NCBI GenBank assembly: GCA_016926135.1
Contig: JAFGPH010000229.1
Coordinates: 1 to 32,330, forward strand
Length of the DNA: 32,330 nucleotides
Reading direction: 5' to 3'
Origin: Deltaproteobacteria bacterium
GTDB lineage: Bacteria; Desulfobacterota; DSM-4660; Desulfatiglandales; HGW-15
This document shows positions 1 to 8,553 of the stretch, in pieces. The position numbers were made by a program, and so were the translations under genes. The notes under the pieces were generated by a model. It had not been told where the DNA came from, did not search any database, and saw nothing but the letters and a program-made list of their open reading frames with translations. Position 1 is the first letter of the stretch. Every line of letters starts with the position of its first letter.

Positions 1-1
1 C

Positions 2-1201
2 GCCCTCTACATCTGCTTCTTCAGTTCCCTCATCGGCGGGCTTTTCGGCATGGTGATCATGATCTTTTTCACGCCGCCCCTGGCCGAGATCGCCCTGGAG
101 TTCGGGCCGCCCGAGATGTTCTGGATCGCCATCTTCGGGATCACGGTCATGGCCGGACTCGCCTCGGGTTCCATCCTGAAAGGGCTCATCTCAGGCATGT
201 TCGGGCTCCTTATCAGCACGATCGGCTACAGCCCCCTCCTGGGGGTGCCCCGGTTCGTCTTCCATGACGTGCTCACGGGCGGCGTGGCTATCGTACCCGC
301 CCTGATTGGTCTCTTTGCCATCCCCCAGGTTTTCGCCCTGGTTGAAGGCCTCGGAACCCACATCGAGACCCCGGATTACAAGCCTGCCAAAGGGGTGCTC
401 TGGAAGACCTTTGTGCAGAACATGAAGATGGTCAAGGCCCTTACCATCGGCTCGATTGTGGGCACCATCATCGGGGTCATTCCCGGCGCAGGGGGGCAGG
501 TATCGGGGCTCATCGCCTATGACCAGACCAGGAGGTTTTCCAGGGACCCGGAGACCTTCGGCACCGGAAATCCCAACGGTGTGGCCGCGGCAGAGAGCGC
601 CAACAACGCCATGGTGGGACCATCCCTGATCCCCCTCCTGACCCTGAGCGTGCCGGGGAGCCCCACAGCGGCAGTGCTGCTCGGCGGGCTGCTCATCCAC
701 GGGCTCTTCCCGGGACCCGATCTGTTCCTGAACAATGCGGAGGTGACCTGGACCTTTATCGCGAGCCTGGTCCTGGGGCAGATCGCCATGTGCATCTTCG
801 GCATTGCCCTGTCGCGGTATTCCTATCTGGTCATGAATGTGCCGAGCCTCCACATGATCGCCGCCGTGACCATCCTGGCTGTGTACGGGACCTACAGTGT
901 GCAGAACAGCTTTGACGACGTCATCGTCATGTTCGCCCTGGGGACCCTCATGTACATCGGACGCAAGTTCGGTTTCTCCCCCGCGCCCGTCGTGCTGGGG
1001 ATCATCCTGGGTCCCATTGCGGAGGATAACTACCTGAAGGGCATGTTGATCGCTGAAACGGATGTGGGAATGTTCAACTATTTCTTTACCGGTACGATCA
1101 ATATCATCATCATCCTTCTCTGTGCCGCCTCCATTGGTTACAGCATCTACGGCGAGATCAAGGTTTACAGGAAGGCCAAAGCAAAGGAGAGCGCAGCTTG
1201 A
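2..1201 (+). CDS. tctA: Tripartite tricarboxylate transporter large permease TctA (5' partial)
   Basis: Large membrane subunit of a TTT-family (TctABC) secondary transporter that imports carboxylates handed over by a periplasmic binding protein. The reading frame is already open at base 2, so the N-terminus lies outside the window. About 400 residues are visible; family members have about 500, so roughly 100 are missing. Most of the visible protein is hydrophobic, with many membrane segments. The family signature of Gly/Pro-rich loops is present: GVIPGAGGQVSG in the middle, then an AAAESANNAMVGPSLIPLLTLSVPGSP-type region, then PGPDLF. The gene overlaps tctB by 4 bp, so the two are translationally coupled. 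Family assignment is secure; the substrate cannot be read from sequence, since TTT systems carry citrate, other di/tricarboxylates or aromatic acids. Confidence 0.95.
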   Translation, partial: ALYICFFSSLIGGLFGMVIMIFFTPPLAEIALEFGPPEMFWIAIFGITVMAGLASGSILKGLISGMFGLLISTIGYSPLLGVPRFVFHDVLTGGVAIVPALIGLFAIPQVFALVEGLGTHIETPDYKPAKGVLWKTFVQNMKMVKALTIGSIVGTIIGVIPGAGGQVSGLIAYDQTRRFSRDPETFGTGNPNGVAAAESANNAMVGPSLIPLLTLSVPGSPTAAVLLGGLLIHGLFPGPDLFLNNAEVTWTFIASLVLGQIAMCIFGIALSRYSYLVMNVPSLHMIAAVTILAVYGTYSVQNSFDDVIVMFALGTLMYIGRKFGFSPAPVVLGIILGPIAEDNYLKGMLIAETDVGMFNYFFTGTINIIIILLCAASIGYSIYGEIKVYRKAKAKESAA

Positions 1202-1644
1202 TCAAAGATCTGGTTGTATCCCTTGTGGTGTTGGTGGGAACCGTCATCGTTTACGTTTCCCTTCAATGGATGGAGGAGCCCCGGTCCGTGATCTTCCCCC
1301 GGGTGATCCTCACGATCATGGCCATTCTCACGGTCTTGTTCATTCTCCAGACCTTGCTTCTCAAGAAGAAATCCGGGTCGGGAAAAGGGAAGCCCTATCC
1401 CTTCGGCCGCGCCTTTCTCTGTTTTGCCCTCATCGTGGTCTACTTCATGGTCATGGAGGGCCTGGGCTTCTATTTCTCCTCCTTTCTCCTATTCGTGGCC
1501 GTGACGTTCATCCTGGGAAGGAGCGACCTGACACTCCGCAAGGGGGCGATCAGGGTCGGTGTGTCCATCGTGTTCATGGCGGTTCTGTTCGTTCTCTTTA
1601 ACAAGCTCCTTCTGGTCCAGACCCCCAAGGGCCTGCTCTTCTGA
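1198..1644 (+). CDS. tctB: Tripartite tricarboxylate transporter small permease TctB
   Basis: Small membrane subunit (148 aa) of the TctABC transporter; it forms the membrane complex with TctA. Four hydrophobic segments are visible, roughly residues 4-22, 33-55, 67-98 and 115-133, matching the four-helix plan of TctB. Sequence similarity in this family is always weak, so the call rests on size, topology and position between tctA and tctC. The start is TTG at 1198, overlapping the tctA stop (TTGA), with an AAGGAGA ribosome site at 1184-1190 inside the end of tctA. The order here is A-B-C, while many TTT operons are C-B-A. Confidence 0.88.
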   Translation: MIKDLVVSLVVLVGTVIVYVSLQWMEEPRSVIFPRVILTIMAILTVLFILQTLLLKKKSGSGKGKPYPFGRAFLCFALIVVYFMVMEGLGFYFSSFLLFVAVTFILGRSDLTLRKGAIRVGVSIVFMAVLFVLFNKLLLVQTPKGLLF

Positions 1645-1722
1645 TCACGCCGGTCCGGAAGGGCGGGAAGCATGTCCAGTGTGGATTTGGCTAACCCTTA
1701 AACCATATGCAAGGAGGGAAAG

Positions 1723-2706
1723 ATGAAAAGAAAAGCAATGTCCTTTTTGGTGAGTGCGTTGGTCCTGGTCTCACTCGTGATGTTCGCTTCCACAGCGCCC
1801 GTTCATGCCGAGTGGCCCGCCTCCCCGATCAGCGTGATCGTGGCCTACCCGCCGGGCGGTGCGACCGACTTCCAGGCCCGCATTGTGACCATGCTGGCCT
1901 CGGATGAGAAGTACCTGGGCCAGCCCATCGTGATCATCAACAAGCCGGGCGCGGGCGGACAGGTGGGATGGAACTGGTGCGTCGAGAAGGGAACCAAGGA
2001 CGGCTATACCATGCTCTCCTACAACGTTCCCCACTTCATTGCCCAGTCCATCGTGTACGACACCAAGTACGACACGGATACATTCGAAGCCGTTGCCAAC
2101 TGGGGCGCCGACCCTGCGGTCCTGATCGTCCCTAAGGACAGCCCCTTCAACAGTGTGAAAGACCTGGTGGATTACGCAAAACAGAATCCCGGTAAGATCA
2201 CGATCAATGGCGCGGGCATGTTCGTCGGGCACCACATCGCCAGCCTGCAATTGAGCAAGGCGGCAGGGATCAAGTTGACCTACATCCCCGAAAAGGGCGG
2301 TGTTCCCGCCATGCAGTCGGTGGTGGCAGGCAAGGTCAAGGCAGGCTTCAACAATCTCTCCGATGCGTTCAGGAACACGGATCGCATCAAGATCATCGGC
2401 GTCGCAGACTTGCAGCGTCACGACTTCCTGCCGGATGTGAAGACCTTCAAGGAGCAGGGGCTGGATATCGATGACTCCAGCGTCAACTTCAGGGGCGTGG
2501 CCTATGTGAAGGGGGTCCCTCAGGACATCATCAAGAAGTGCGCCGACGTATTCCCGAAGATGTTCAATGACAAGAAGATCCTGGGCAAGATGAAGGATAG
2601 CGGCAGCCCCGTCAGGGTGATGAACAAGGATCAGGTCGCCAAGATGTTCAAGAACACGGAAAAGGCGCTCAAGCCGATTCTTGTGGAACTCAGGCAGAAG
2701 AAGTAA
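1723..2706 (+). CDS. tctC: Tripartite tricarboxylate transporter substrate-binding protein TctC
   Basis: Periplasmic solute receptor (327 aa) of the TTT transporter, of the Bug/TctC type. Residues 1-29 form a signal peptide: KRK n-region, long hydrophobic core and an APVHA-EW cleavage site. The mature protein opens with the family hallmark region, PISVIVAYPPGGATD (usually PGGGTD), followed by INKPGAGGQVG, the loop that contacts the carboxylate in this family. An AAGGAGG site lies just before ATG 1723. It lies 78 bp after tctB and ends before an intrinsic terminator, so it is the last gene of the operon. The ligand is unknown. The next operon starts with citrate synthase, but the terminator separates them, so proximity is weak evidence for a citrate ligand. 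Confidence 0.95.
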   Translation: MKRKAMSFLVSALVLVSLVMFASTAPVHAEWPASPISVIVAYPPGGATDFQARIVTMLASDEKYLGQPIVIINKPGAGGQVGWNWCVEKGTKDGYTMLSYNVPHFIAQSIVYDTKYDTDTFEAVANWGADPAVLIVPKDSPFNSVKDLVDYAKQNPGKITINGAGMFVGHHIASLQLSKAAGIKLTYIPEKGGVPAMQSVVAGKVKAGFNNLSDAFRNTDRIKIIGVADLQRHDFLPDVKTFKEQGLDIDDSSVNFRGVAYVKGVPQDIIKKCADVFPKMFNDKKILGKMKDSGSPVRVMNKDQVAKMFKNTEKALKPILVELRQKK

Positions 2707-2725
2707 GACCCCTTCCCGCACACCC

Positions 2726-2756
2726 AAAGGAGAGGCCCTGCGCCTCTCCTTTTTTT
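2726..2756 (+). terminator. Intrinsic terminator of the tctABC operon
   Basis: A perfect 11-bp inverted repeat, AAAGGAGAGGC (2726-2736) and GCCTCTCCTTT (2742-2752), encloses a 5-nt loop. A run of seven T (2750-2756) follows. It starts 20 bp after the tctC stop. Confidence 0.93.
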
Positions 2757-3200
2757 GCGTTGGGTGATGGTGAGGTGGTGAGGTGATACGAACTCCCTCT
2801 TTCGGGCACAGGCTATACGAGATTTCGGCTTGTGGGTCAAGGGCGGACTCATCTCACCCCGTTATCGGAAAGGGGAACCTGCGACTCTGTGCTCAACTAC
2901 CCGGTTCTTCAGTTTTGGGATCGGCGTGCCCCGCTCTTAAGCTGATGAAAAGGCTGGCATCCACAGAGTGCGTTTTCATTCGAAGAATCGATCAAGCGAA
3001 TTCTCGACCCCTACCCCGGATGGCCGAGACGTCGCCCCTGTTAACCGAGCCCGGCGAAGAGCAGTGCCGAATTTGTAGAACGCATAGTCCGTTTCCCCCA
3101 ATACTTCGTTTTCATCACCTCACGAACAAATTCCACATTATCCCTGGCGATCAACCCGGATTTGTGGTAAAAACGGTTTGCAATCTAAGGGGGTGAAAAT
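2757..3200. other. Long intergenic region before citrate synthase
   Basis: 444 bp without a convincing gene. A 137-residue open frame (2783-3196, +) has no ribosome site, an unstructured composition and no recognisable family, and I do not regard it as a gene. The stretch is bounded by a 10-bp inverted repeat, GTGAGGTGAT at 2778-2787 and ATCACCTCAC at 3114-3123. No consensus promoter stands out, although the gltA promoter presumably lies here. The gltA ribosome site (AAGGGGGTG) sits about 8-10 bp before ATG 3201. Confidence 0.5.
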
Positions 3201-4484
3201 ATGGGACAAACGGCAAGGCTCCTCATTGATGGAAAGACGTACGAACTGCCCGTTATCGAAGGGAGCGAGGGAGAAAGGGGGATCGACATCACCAGGCTCC
3301 GCCAGCAGACCGGTCTGATCACCTACGATCCGGGTTACGCGAATACAGGTGCGTGTAAAAGCAGCATCACCTTCATGAACGGTGAAAAAGGCATCCTCCG
3401 CTACAGGGGTTATCCGGTGGAGGAACTGGCTGAGCGTTCCACCTTCGTGGAGACGGCCTTTCTGCTGATCAACGGCGAACTCCCCACCAGAAAGGCGCTC
3501 ACCCGGTTCTCCGTGATGTTGAACGACCACTCCCTGGTTCACGAGGACATGCGGGAGTTCTACCAGAACTTCCCCCGGAGGGCCCATCCCATGGGCATCC
3601 TTTCGTCCATGGTCAACGCCTTACGCTTCTTCTATCCGGAACTCCCCGACCAGGACGAGGAAATCAATATCACCACCACAAGGCTTCTTTCCAAGGTCCG
3701 GACCATGGCGGCCATGTCCTACAAGATCTCCAGGGGACACAGGGTCGTCTACCCCAGGTCGGACCTTCTTTACGCGGCCAACTTCTTGAACATGATGTTT
3801 GACTCTCCCGTCATGCCTTATCGTATTGATCCTGATCTTGTTCACGCCCTCAACGTGTTTTGGATCCTCCATGCCGATCACGAGCAGAACAGTTCCACGG
3901 CCGCGGTCCGATTGGTGGGCAGCTCCAGGGTGACCCTTTACGCGGCCATCTCTGCGGCCATCAATGCCCTGTGGGGCCCGCTCCACGGTGGGGCCAACCA
4001 GGCCGTCGTGGAGATGCTCTCGGCCATGGAAACGAATGGCGGGGATGTGGCCCCATTCATTGCCCGCGCAAAGGACAATCGCGATCCCTTCAGACTCTCC
4101 GGCTTCGGGCACCGGGTTTACAAGACCTACGATCCCCGGGCAAAGATCATGAAAGGGATATGCGACAGGATCCTGGCAAGGCTGAAGGTGCACGACCCGC
4201 TGCTCGACATTGCAAAGAGGCTCGAAGAGGTGGCCCTGAAAGATCCGTACTTCATCGACCACAACCTTTACCCCAATGTGGACTTCTACAGCGGCATCGT
4301 GCTGAGGGCCATGGGGATTCCCCTGAACATGTTTACGGTCATGTTCGCCATAGGGCGCCTGCCGGGATGGATCAGTCAGTGGAAGGAGAGCATGGATGAT
4401 CCCGAGGGCAGGCTCCACAGGCCCAGGCAGATCTACACCGGTCAGCCTCAGAGGCACTACGTTTCACTGGACGAAAGAGGATAG
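3201..4484 (+). CDS. gltA: Citrate synthase (Si-type, GltA family)
   Basis: Condenses oxaloacetate and acetyl-CoA to citrate, the entry step of the oxidative TCA cycle, in the cytoplasm. Its 427 aa are the same length as the hexameric bacterial type II enzymes. The catalytic triad is complete: His262 in [10 protein letters not shown], His304 in GFGHRVYK and Asp361 in PNVDFYSG, corresponding to His264, His305 and Asp362 of E. coli GltA. The [10 protein letters not shown] signature precedes the first. The N-terminal beta-rich segment typical of NADH-regulated Gram-negative enzymes is present at residues 1-50; whether NADH inhibits cannot be read from this. An AAGGGGGTG ribosome site precedes ATG 3201. 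The next gene starts 2 bp after the stop, so the two are co-transcribed. Confidence 0.97.
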   Translation: MGQTARLLIDGKTYELPVIEGSEGERGIDITRLRQQTGLITYDPGYANTGACKSSITFMNGEKGILRYRGYPVEELAERSTFVETAFLLINGELPTRKALTRFSVMLNDHSLVHEDMREFYQNFPRRAHPMGILSSMVNALRFFYPELPDQDEEINITTTRLLSKVRTMAAMSYKISRGHRVVYPRSDLLYAANFLNMMFDSPVMPYRIDPDLVHALNVFWILHADHEQNSSTAAVRLVGSSRVTLYAAISAAINALWGPLHGGANQAVVEMLSAMETNGGDVAPFIARAKDNRDPFRLSGFGHRVYKTYDPRAKIMKGICDRILARLKVHDPLLDIAKRLEEVALKDPYFIDHNLYPNVDFYSGIVLRAMGIPLNMFTVMFAIGRLPGWISQWKESMDDPEGRLHRPRQIYTGQPQRHYVSLDERG

Positions 4485-4486
4485 CG

Positions 4487-5029
4487 ATGGACCTGACGGT
4501 TTTCGACAAGATGGAGGCGCCGGAGCTTCGGAAGTACATCGAGTTTCTCCTCTGGCACTATCGGGTGGTGGATGCCTTCTGGTTCCTCTACGCGGCCGAA
4601 CGCTTCGACCAGCCTACAGCGGAAAGGCTCAACGAGCGGGTCTGGGGCCGCGTCCCGGCCATGGCCGCCAAGGACCTGCTCAAAAGGTTCGGGATCGACG
4701 AGAAGGGGCTGAAGGGGTTTGTCAAGGCCCTGCGCCTGTTTCCATGGTGCATTCTGGTGGGCTATGAGATCGAGGAGGCCGGTGACGAGGTGCTCATCTC
4801 CGTCCCCTCCTGCCCAACCCAGGAGGCGCGATTGAGAAGGGGCCTGGGTGAGTTTGTCTGCAAGGACATGCACTGGGGTGAGTTCGCGAGCTTCGCCCGG
4901 GAGGTGGACGAGCGCATTCAGGTGGAGTGTCTTTTCGCCCCTCCCGACCCCCACCCCAAAGACATGTTCTGCAAGTGGAGGTTCTATTTGAAGAATGGGG
5001 TGGCGGATAAAGATGAGTTGCGGCGCTGA
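4487..5029 (+). CDS. DUF6125-type conserved protein; C-terminus encoded by repeat
   Basis: A 180-aa cytosolic protein that I recognise from memory as the DUF6125 type found in Desulfobacterota and some archaea; its function is unknown. Visible hallmarks are an N-terminal helical [19 protein letters not shown] segment, a central [19 protein letters not shown] stretch, and near the end [19 protein letters not shown]. Five cysteines (PWC, PSC, FVC, VEC, MFC) are spread over the C-terminal two thirds and could bind a metal, though this is a guess. It starts 2 bp after gltA, with a GAGGA ribosome site inside the gltA end. The family-like sequence stops at about residue 170. The last seven residues, DKDELRR, and the context of the stop codon come from a dispersed repeat (5005-5038), so the original end was probably replaced. 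Confidence 0.85.
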   Translation: MDLTVFDKMEAPELRKYIEFLLWHYRVVDAFWFLYAAERFDQPTAERLNERVWGRVPAMAAKDLLKRFGIDEKGLKGFVKALRLFPWCILVGYEIEEAGDEVLISVPSCPTQEARLRRGLGEFVCKDMHWGEFASFAREVDERIQVECLFAPPDPHPKDMFCKWRFYLKNGVADKDELRR

Positions 5030-5296
5030 GAGACCACCCCCTGCGGCCCCTGTGATTGGTGGTCTCCATGGTTGAAAGGGCCTTGGGGGGGTGGTCGTCC
5101 AGGCCGCAACTATTTCTGAGATGCGTCTGAGACGGGACCCGGGTTCTGCGTTTTACACAAGCAGCCCCCGGCGGTGTGACCGGAGTTGGGGTCCATCCCT
5201 GTCCCTGCAACGGAAAGAACTTCAACATCAGGGGCGGTAAAGGGCAGTGGATAAAGATGAGTTGCGGTCCTGAGCGACCACCCCCCCAAGGCCCTT
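5005..5296 (+). repeat. Dispersed repeat copy A: long inverted arms with an extra outward arm
   Basis: A left and a right arm form a near-palindrome. A perfect 22-bp inverted repeat (5076-5097 with 5275-5296) continues with one or two mismatches to GGCCGCAACT (5102-5111) and AGTTGCGG (5260-5267). About 148 bp of core lies between. Upstream lies an extra arm in the same orientation as the right arm: GGATAAAGATGAGTTGCGG occurs at 5005-5023 and again at 5249-5267. This extra arm forms its own 9-bp hairpin, GAGACCACC (5030-5038) with GGTGGTCTC (5058-5066). A diverged second copy occupies 32096-32330. No protein is encoded. It resembles a non-autonomous MITE/REP-type element, or a structured RNA. 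Confidence 0.85.
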
Positions 5297-5312
5297 CAGA
5301 GAGCCAGCAATT

Positions 5313-6704
5313 GTGAGCGTGTTTATGAAAAAGGACACCAAGGACGCAAACGCGGAACTGAAACAACTCAAGAAAGAGTTTCTGGAGGTGGAGCGCGCCA
5401 ACCGGGACGAAAAGGACTCCCTCATCAAGGTCGTTCGCACGTTCGGTGCGGTGGTGGCCACGTACCCGGAGATGATGGAAGAATGTGAATCCCTGCAGAA
5501 ACTCATCACCCCGGACTCCCCCCTGCCCCTTGACCTTGTCGAGAGTGAGCTCAAGAAGCTCAAGGATAAGATCATTGCCAGGGATCAGAAATCTCCTGCA
5601 GGCCAGGGGCCCCTTGAGCAGGTGGAGACCCTCAAGGCGCGCATCCTTGAATCCCGCAGGATCATCGCCCGGATCATGCTTCCTGTCCTGGAGGATTTTT
5701 ATCCCCTCACCCCGGAACTGGCGGCCGATGCCTCCAGCATAAGAATCGGGGTGAAAGACGAGGACGCGGACCTGGGGCCTGCAGCGACCGCCTACCTGGC
5801 CTTTCTCAAATCCCTGGGGGTCCGAATCCAGGAGGATTTCAGGTATGTCAACTCCAGCTTTGTCTCCCTCCTGAACCACATCAAGGAACTTGAAAAGACG
5901 CTCAGCAAGGACTTCGGCAGTGAGGAGAACCTGAAGCAGGTGGACTACTTCGAGATGCAGGTCAGCGAAGAGGTGGGCTCCATTGTCAACTCCTTCAATG
6001 TCTACAACACCGTGACAGAGATTAAGAGCGCGGTGATCGAGAAGATCGACAACATCAAACGCATCATCGCCCTCAAGAAGGAAGAAGAAAAACAGAGACT
6101 CCACGCCGCCCAGGAAAACATCCACAAGCTTCAGAGGCGGATCGTGGAGGCTGAGAGGGAGGCCGTGAACCTGGCCAAAAAGGCCAAGGAATTCCGGACC
6201 GCCGCGGTAAAGGACGGTCTCACGGGCCTTTACAACCGCAAGGCCTTTGACCTGAGACTGGTGCAGGCCCTTGAGACCTTTGCCAGGGTTGGAACTCCCT
6301 TCTCCCTCATGCTCTTCGATGTGGACGACTTCAAGACCATCAACGACACATTCGGACACGTGGCCGGGGACAAGGTCCTGCAGAAGGTCGCCCAGAGCCT
6401 GCGGGACGCCTTCCGGAAAGGGGATTTCATCGCCCGTTTTGGCGGGGATGAGTTTGCAGCGGTGATCGAAGACATGACCGAGGAGATGGGCCGGGAGAGG
6501 ATTTCGAACTTCCAGAAACACCTTGGCAAGATCCGCTTCACTTCATACAAGAAGGGTGACATCCTGGTGAAGGTAAGCGCAGGGATCTCCTTTGCCGTGA
6601 GCGGCGACACCCCCGAGAGCCTCCTGGAGCGCGCGGACAGGGCCATGTATGGTGCAAAGCCCAGGAAAGAAAACAGGAATGGGAGTACTGGAGCATTGGA
6701 GTGA
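5313..6704 (+). CDS. Diguanylate cyclase (GGDEF domain) with helical N-terminal region
   Basis: Makes the second messenger c-di-GMP from two GTP. The C-terminal GGDEF domain (about residues 290-455) begins with DGLTGLYNRKAF and has an intact active site, RFGGDEF (GGDEF at residues 377-381). An RKGD motif exactly five residues before it is the product-inhibition I-site. Residues 1-290 have no membrane segment and are rich in Lys/Glu heptad-like helices, including a coiled coil at about 245-290; I do not recognise this region. The protein is therefore cytosolic with an unknown input. The start is GTG 5313 or ATG 5325; neither has a strong ribosome site. The inverted arm of repeat copy A ends only 16 bp upstream, so the repeat forms its 5' leader or promoter region. 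Confidence 0.92.
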   Translation: MSVFMKKDTKDANAELKQLKKEFLEVERANRDEKDSLIKVVRTFGAVVATYPEMMEECESLQKLITPDSPLPLDLVESELKKLKDKIIARDQKSPAGQGPLEQVETLKARILESRRIIARIMLPVLEDFYPLTPELAADASSIRIGVKDEDADLGPAATAYLAFLKSLGVRIQEDFRYVNSSFVSLLNHIKELEKTLSKDFGSEENLKQVDYFEMQVSEEVGSIVNSFNVYNTVTEIKSAVIEKIDNIKRIIALKKEEEKQRLHAAQENIHKLQRRIVEAEREAVNLAKKAKEFRTAAVKDGLTGLYNRKAFDLRLVQALETFARVGTPFSLMLFDVDDFKTINDTFGHVAGDKVLQKVAQSLRDAFRKGDFIARFGGDEFAAVIEDMTEEMGRERISNFQKHLGKIRFTSYKKGDILVKVSAGISFAVSGDTPESLLERADRAMYGAKPRKENRNGSTGALE

Positions 6705-6830
6705 TGTTTGAAGAAGAAGATCGAAGTGTTTTGGAGGGAACCGAGAGCCTGCAGTCCATTCCTCCAATACCCTCTATGACCGTGGGAGAGCGAAGTTCCA
6801 CGGATCCCTCCAACGAAGGAAGGGATTTCC

Positions 6831-7646
6831 TTGTTACTTTATAAGGACGATCTGGACGAACTCTACGCAACGTACAATCGTCGCGAGTTCGTCCACCCTG
6901 ATCCGCTGGCGTTCCTTTACGGCTATGGCCGGCAGCGTGATCGGGAGGTCGTCGGGCTTGTGGCCGCCTCCCTGGCATATGGCCGTGTGGCCCAGATTAT
7001 GAGAAGCATTGCCTCCATCCTCGATAGAATGGGGTCATCCCCCTTGCTCTTCCTGATGAACGCCACCCAGGGGAAGCTGCTCTCGACCTTCCGTGATTTC
7101 AGACACCGGTTCACCTCCGGGACGGACATCGCCTTCCTGCTGTGGTCGGCCAGGGAGGCCGTTGATCGATACGGATCCCTCCATGAATGCTTCCAGGCAG
7201 GCCTCAGCCAAAGCGATGAAACGGTCCTGCCTGCCCTCTCGACCTTTGTGAGGGCACTTCGGCTACCCGCTTCAGGGTGCCGGAGGGGCTTTCTGCCGTC
7301 CCCGGACGATGGAAGCGCCTGCAAGCGCTGGAATCTTTTTCTCCGCTGGATGGTCAGACGCGATGACGTGGACCCGGGTGGATGGACGGGGGTGCCGCCG
7401 TCCCGGCTCATCGTGCCCCTGGATACCCACATGCACAGGATCGCCCTCAGCCTCGGACTGACAAGCCGAAGACAGGCCGACGGGAGGACCGCCCTGGAGA
7501 TCACCCGGGCATTCAGGGAGGTTGCACCCGAAGACCCGGTGCGCTATGACTTCGTGCTCACGAGGTTGGGCATAAGGAAAGACTTGCCCCAAGTGCATCT
7601 CCCATGGGCACCATCCTGGGTTCAAGGAGGAGAAGACACGTCATGA
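6831..7646 (+). CDS. TIGR02757/DUF2400 family protein
   Basis: A 271-aa soluble protein of the DUF2400 (TIGR02757) family. The opening LYKDDLDELYATYNRREFVHPDPL, the GLVAASLAYGRVAQI segment, KRWNLFLRWMVRRDDVDPGGW and the LIVPLDTHMHRIALSLGL segment are all characteristic. The family is regarded as a remote relative of helix-hairpin-helix DNA glycosylases; no biochemical role is established, so I give none. The start is TTG 6831, which puts the first conserved residues at the N-terminus, with a GAAGGAAGGG site upstream. An AAGGAA/TTCCTT hairpin (6816-6832) overlaps both the ribosome site and the start codon. It overlaps the next gene by 4 bp (ATGA). Confidence 0.9.
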   Translation: MLLYKDDLDELYATYNRREFVHPDPLAFLYGYGRQRDREVVGLVAASLAYGRVAQIMRSIASILDRMGSSPLLFLMNATQGKLLSTFRDFRHRFTSGTDIAFLLWSAREAVDRYGSLHECFQAGLSQSDETVLPALSTFVRALRLPASGCRRGFLPSPDDGSACKRWNLFLRWMVRRDDVDPGGWTGVPPSRLIVPLDTHMHRIALSLGLTSRRQADGRTALEITRAFREVAPEDPVRYDFVLTRLGIRKDLPQVHLPWAPSWVQGGEDTS

Positions 7647-8551
7647 GAATCTTCATCACCGGCGGTACAGGTTTCATTGGAAGGACGCTCACAAAGGCCC
7701 TTGTCCGGGAAGGCCATGACGTGACGGTGCTGACCCGTACCCCAGGTGCTCCCTCCGGAACCGGCCGGGGGCTGTCGTTCCTGGCGGGAGACCCGCTTGG
7801 CCAGGGAGAATGGCAAAGTGCGGTTGCCGATCACGATGTGGTGATCAATTTGGCCGGTGCCTCCATTTTCGGAAGGTGGACGAAAGAGAGAAGGAAGGCG
7901 ATCCGCGAAAGCCGGCTCCTGACGACGGGGCGCATTGTCGAAGCCCTGTCCGGGGACCGGGGAAGGGTGCGTCGTCTCCTGAGCGCCTCTGCCGTGGGCT
8001 TCTACGGATTCTGCGGGGATGCGGAGCTGGATGAACAAGGCCCTCCCGGAGAAGGATTTCTGGCCTCCCTCACTCGGGACTGGGAGGCCGCGGCCCGGGA
8101 CGCCGAGGCATTCGGTGTTTCAGTGGCCCTTCTTCGCTTCGGTGTGGTGCTCGGCAGGGACGGGGGTGCACTGAAACAGATGATCCCTCCGTTCCGATGG
8201 TACCTGGGAAGTCCCATGGGCAGCGGGAGACAGTGGTTCTCGTGGATTCACGAAAAAGACCTTGTGGAGATCTTCCTCTTTCTTTTGGGGCGAGAGAACA
8301 TCGCCGGCCCGCTGAATTGCACGGCTCCTCATCCTGTCCGCAACGAAGAGATGACCACGACCCTGGGAGATGTCCTCGGAAAACCCACCTTCATGCCCGC
8401 TGTGCCCGGATTCGTGCTCAGGATCCTGATGGGGAAATTCGCTGAAACCCTGCTCAAGGGACAGAGGGTCCTGCCTGGTAGACTCAGGGATTCGGGGTTC
8501 GGGTTTCGCTTCCCCGAACTCAACGCCGCCCTTAAGGATCTCCTGAAATAG
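7643..8551 (+). CDS. TIGR01777 family NAD(P)-dependent epimerase-like protein
   Basis: A 302-aa member of the extended short-chain dehydrogenase/reductase superfamily, TIGR01777 subgroup (YfcH-like). A Rossmann nucleotide site, GGTGFIGRTL, lies at residues 7-16. Further hallmarks are VINLAGASIFGRWT, the SASAVGFYG catalytic-strand region (with the YG of the family), and a C-terminal DUF1731 segment ending in FRFPELNAALKDLL. Substrate and reaction are unknown in this subgroup. The start is ATG 7643, preceded by AAGGAGGAG (7624-7632); it overlaps the stop of the upstream gene as ATGA, so the two are coupled. An upstream in-frame start at 7604 would add 13 residues before the nucleotide-binding strand and is less likely. 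It ends 2 bp from the convergent pentapeptide gene. Confidence 0.93.
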   Translation: MRIFITGGTGFIGRTLTKALVREGHDVTVLTRTPGAPSGTGRGLSFLAGDPLGQGEWQSAVADHDVVINLAGASIFGRWTKERRKAIRESRLLTTGRIVEALSGDRGRVRRLLSASAVGFYGFCGDAELDEQGPPGEGFLASLTRDWEAAARDAEAFGVSVALLRFGVVLGRDGGALKQMIPPFRWYLGSPMGSGRQWFSWIHEKDLVEIFLFLLGRENIAGPLNCTAPHPVRNEEMTTTLGDVLGKPTFMPAVPGFVLRILMGKFAETLLKGQRVLPGRLRDSGFGFRFPELNAALKDLLK

Positions 8552-8553
8552 TC

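Noticed and set aside
2778..3123. 10-bp inverted repeat around the gap before gltA, as ends of a mobile element
   Set aside because: Too short, no flanking duplication and no coding content; it may be chance.
2783..3196. 137-residue open frame (+) in the gap before gltA
   Set aside because: No ribosome site, irregular composition rich in Arg, Ser, Cys and Pro, and no recognisable segment. It is more likely untranslated sequence.
4794..6521. 575-residue open frame on the minus strand
   Set aside because: It crosses the 180-aa gene, the repeat and the GGDEF gene in antisense; its middle part is low-complexity repeat sequence.
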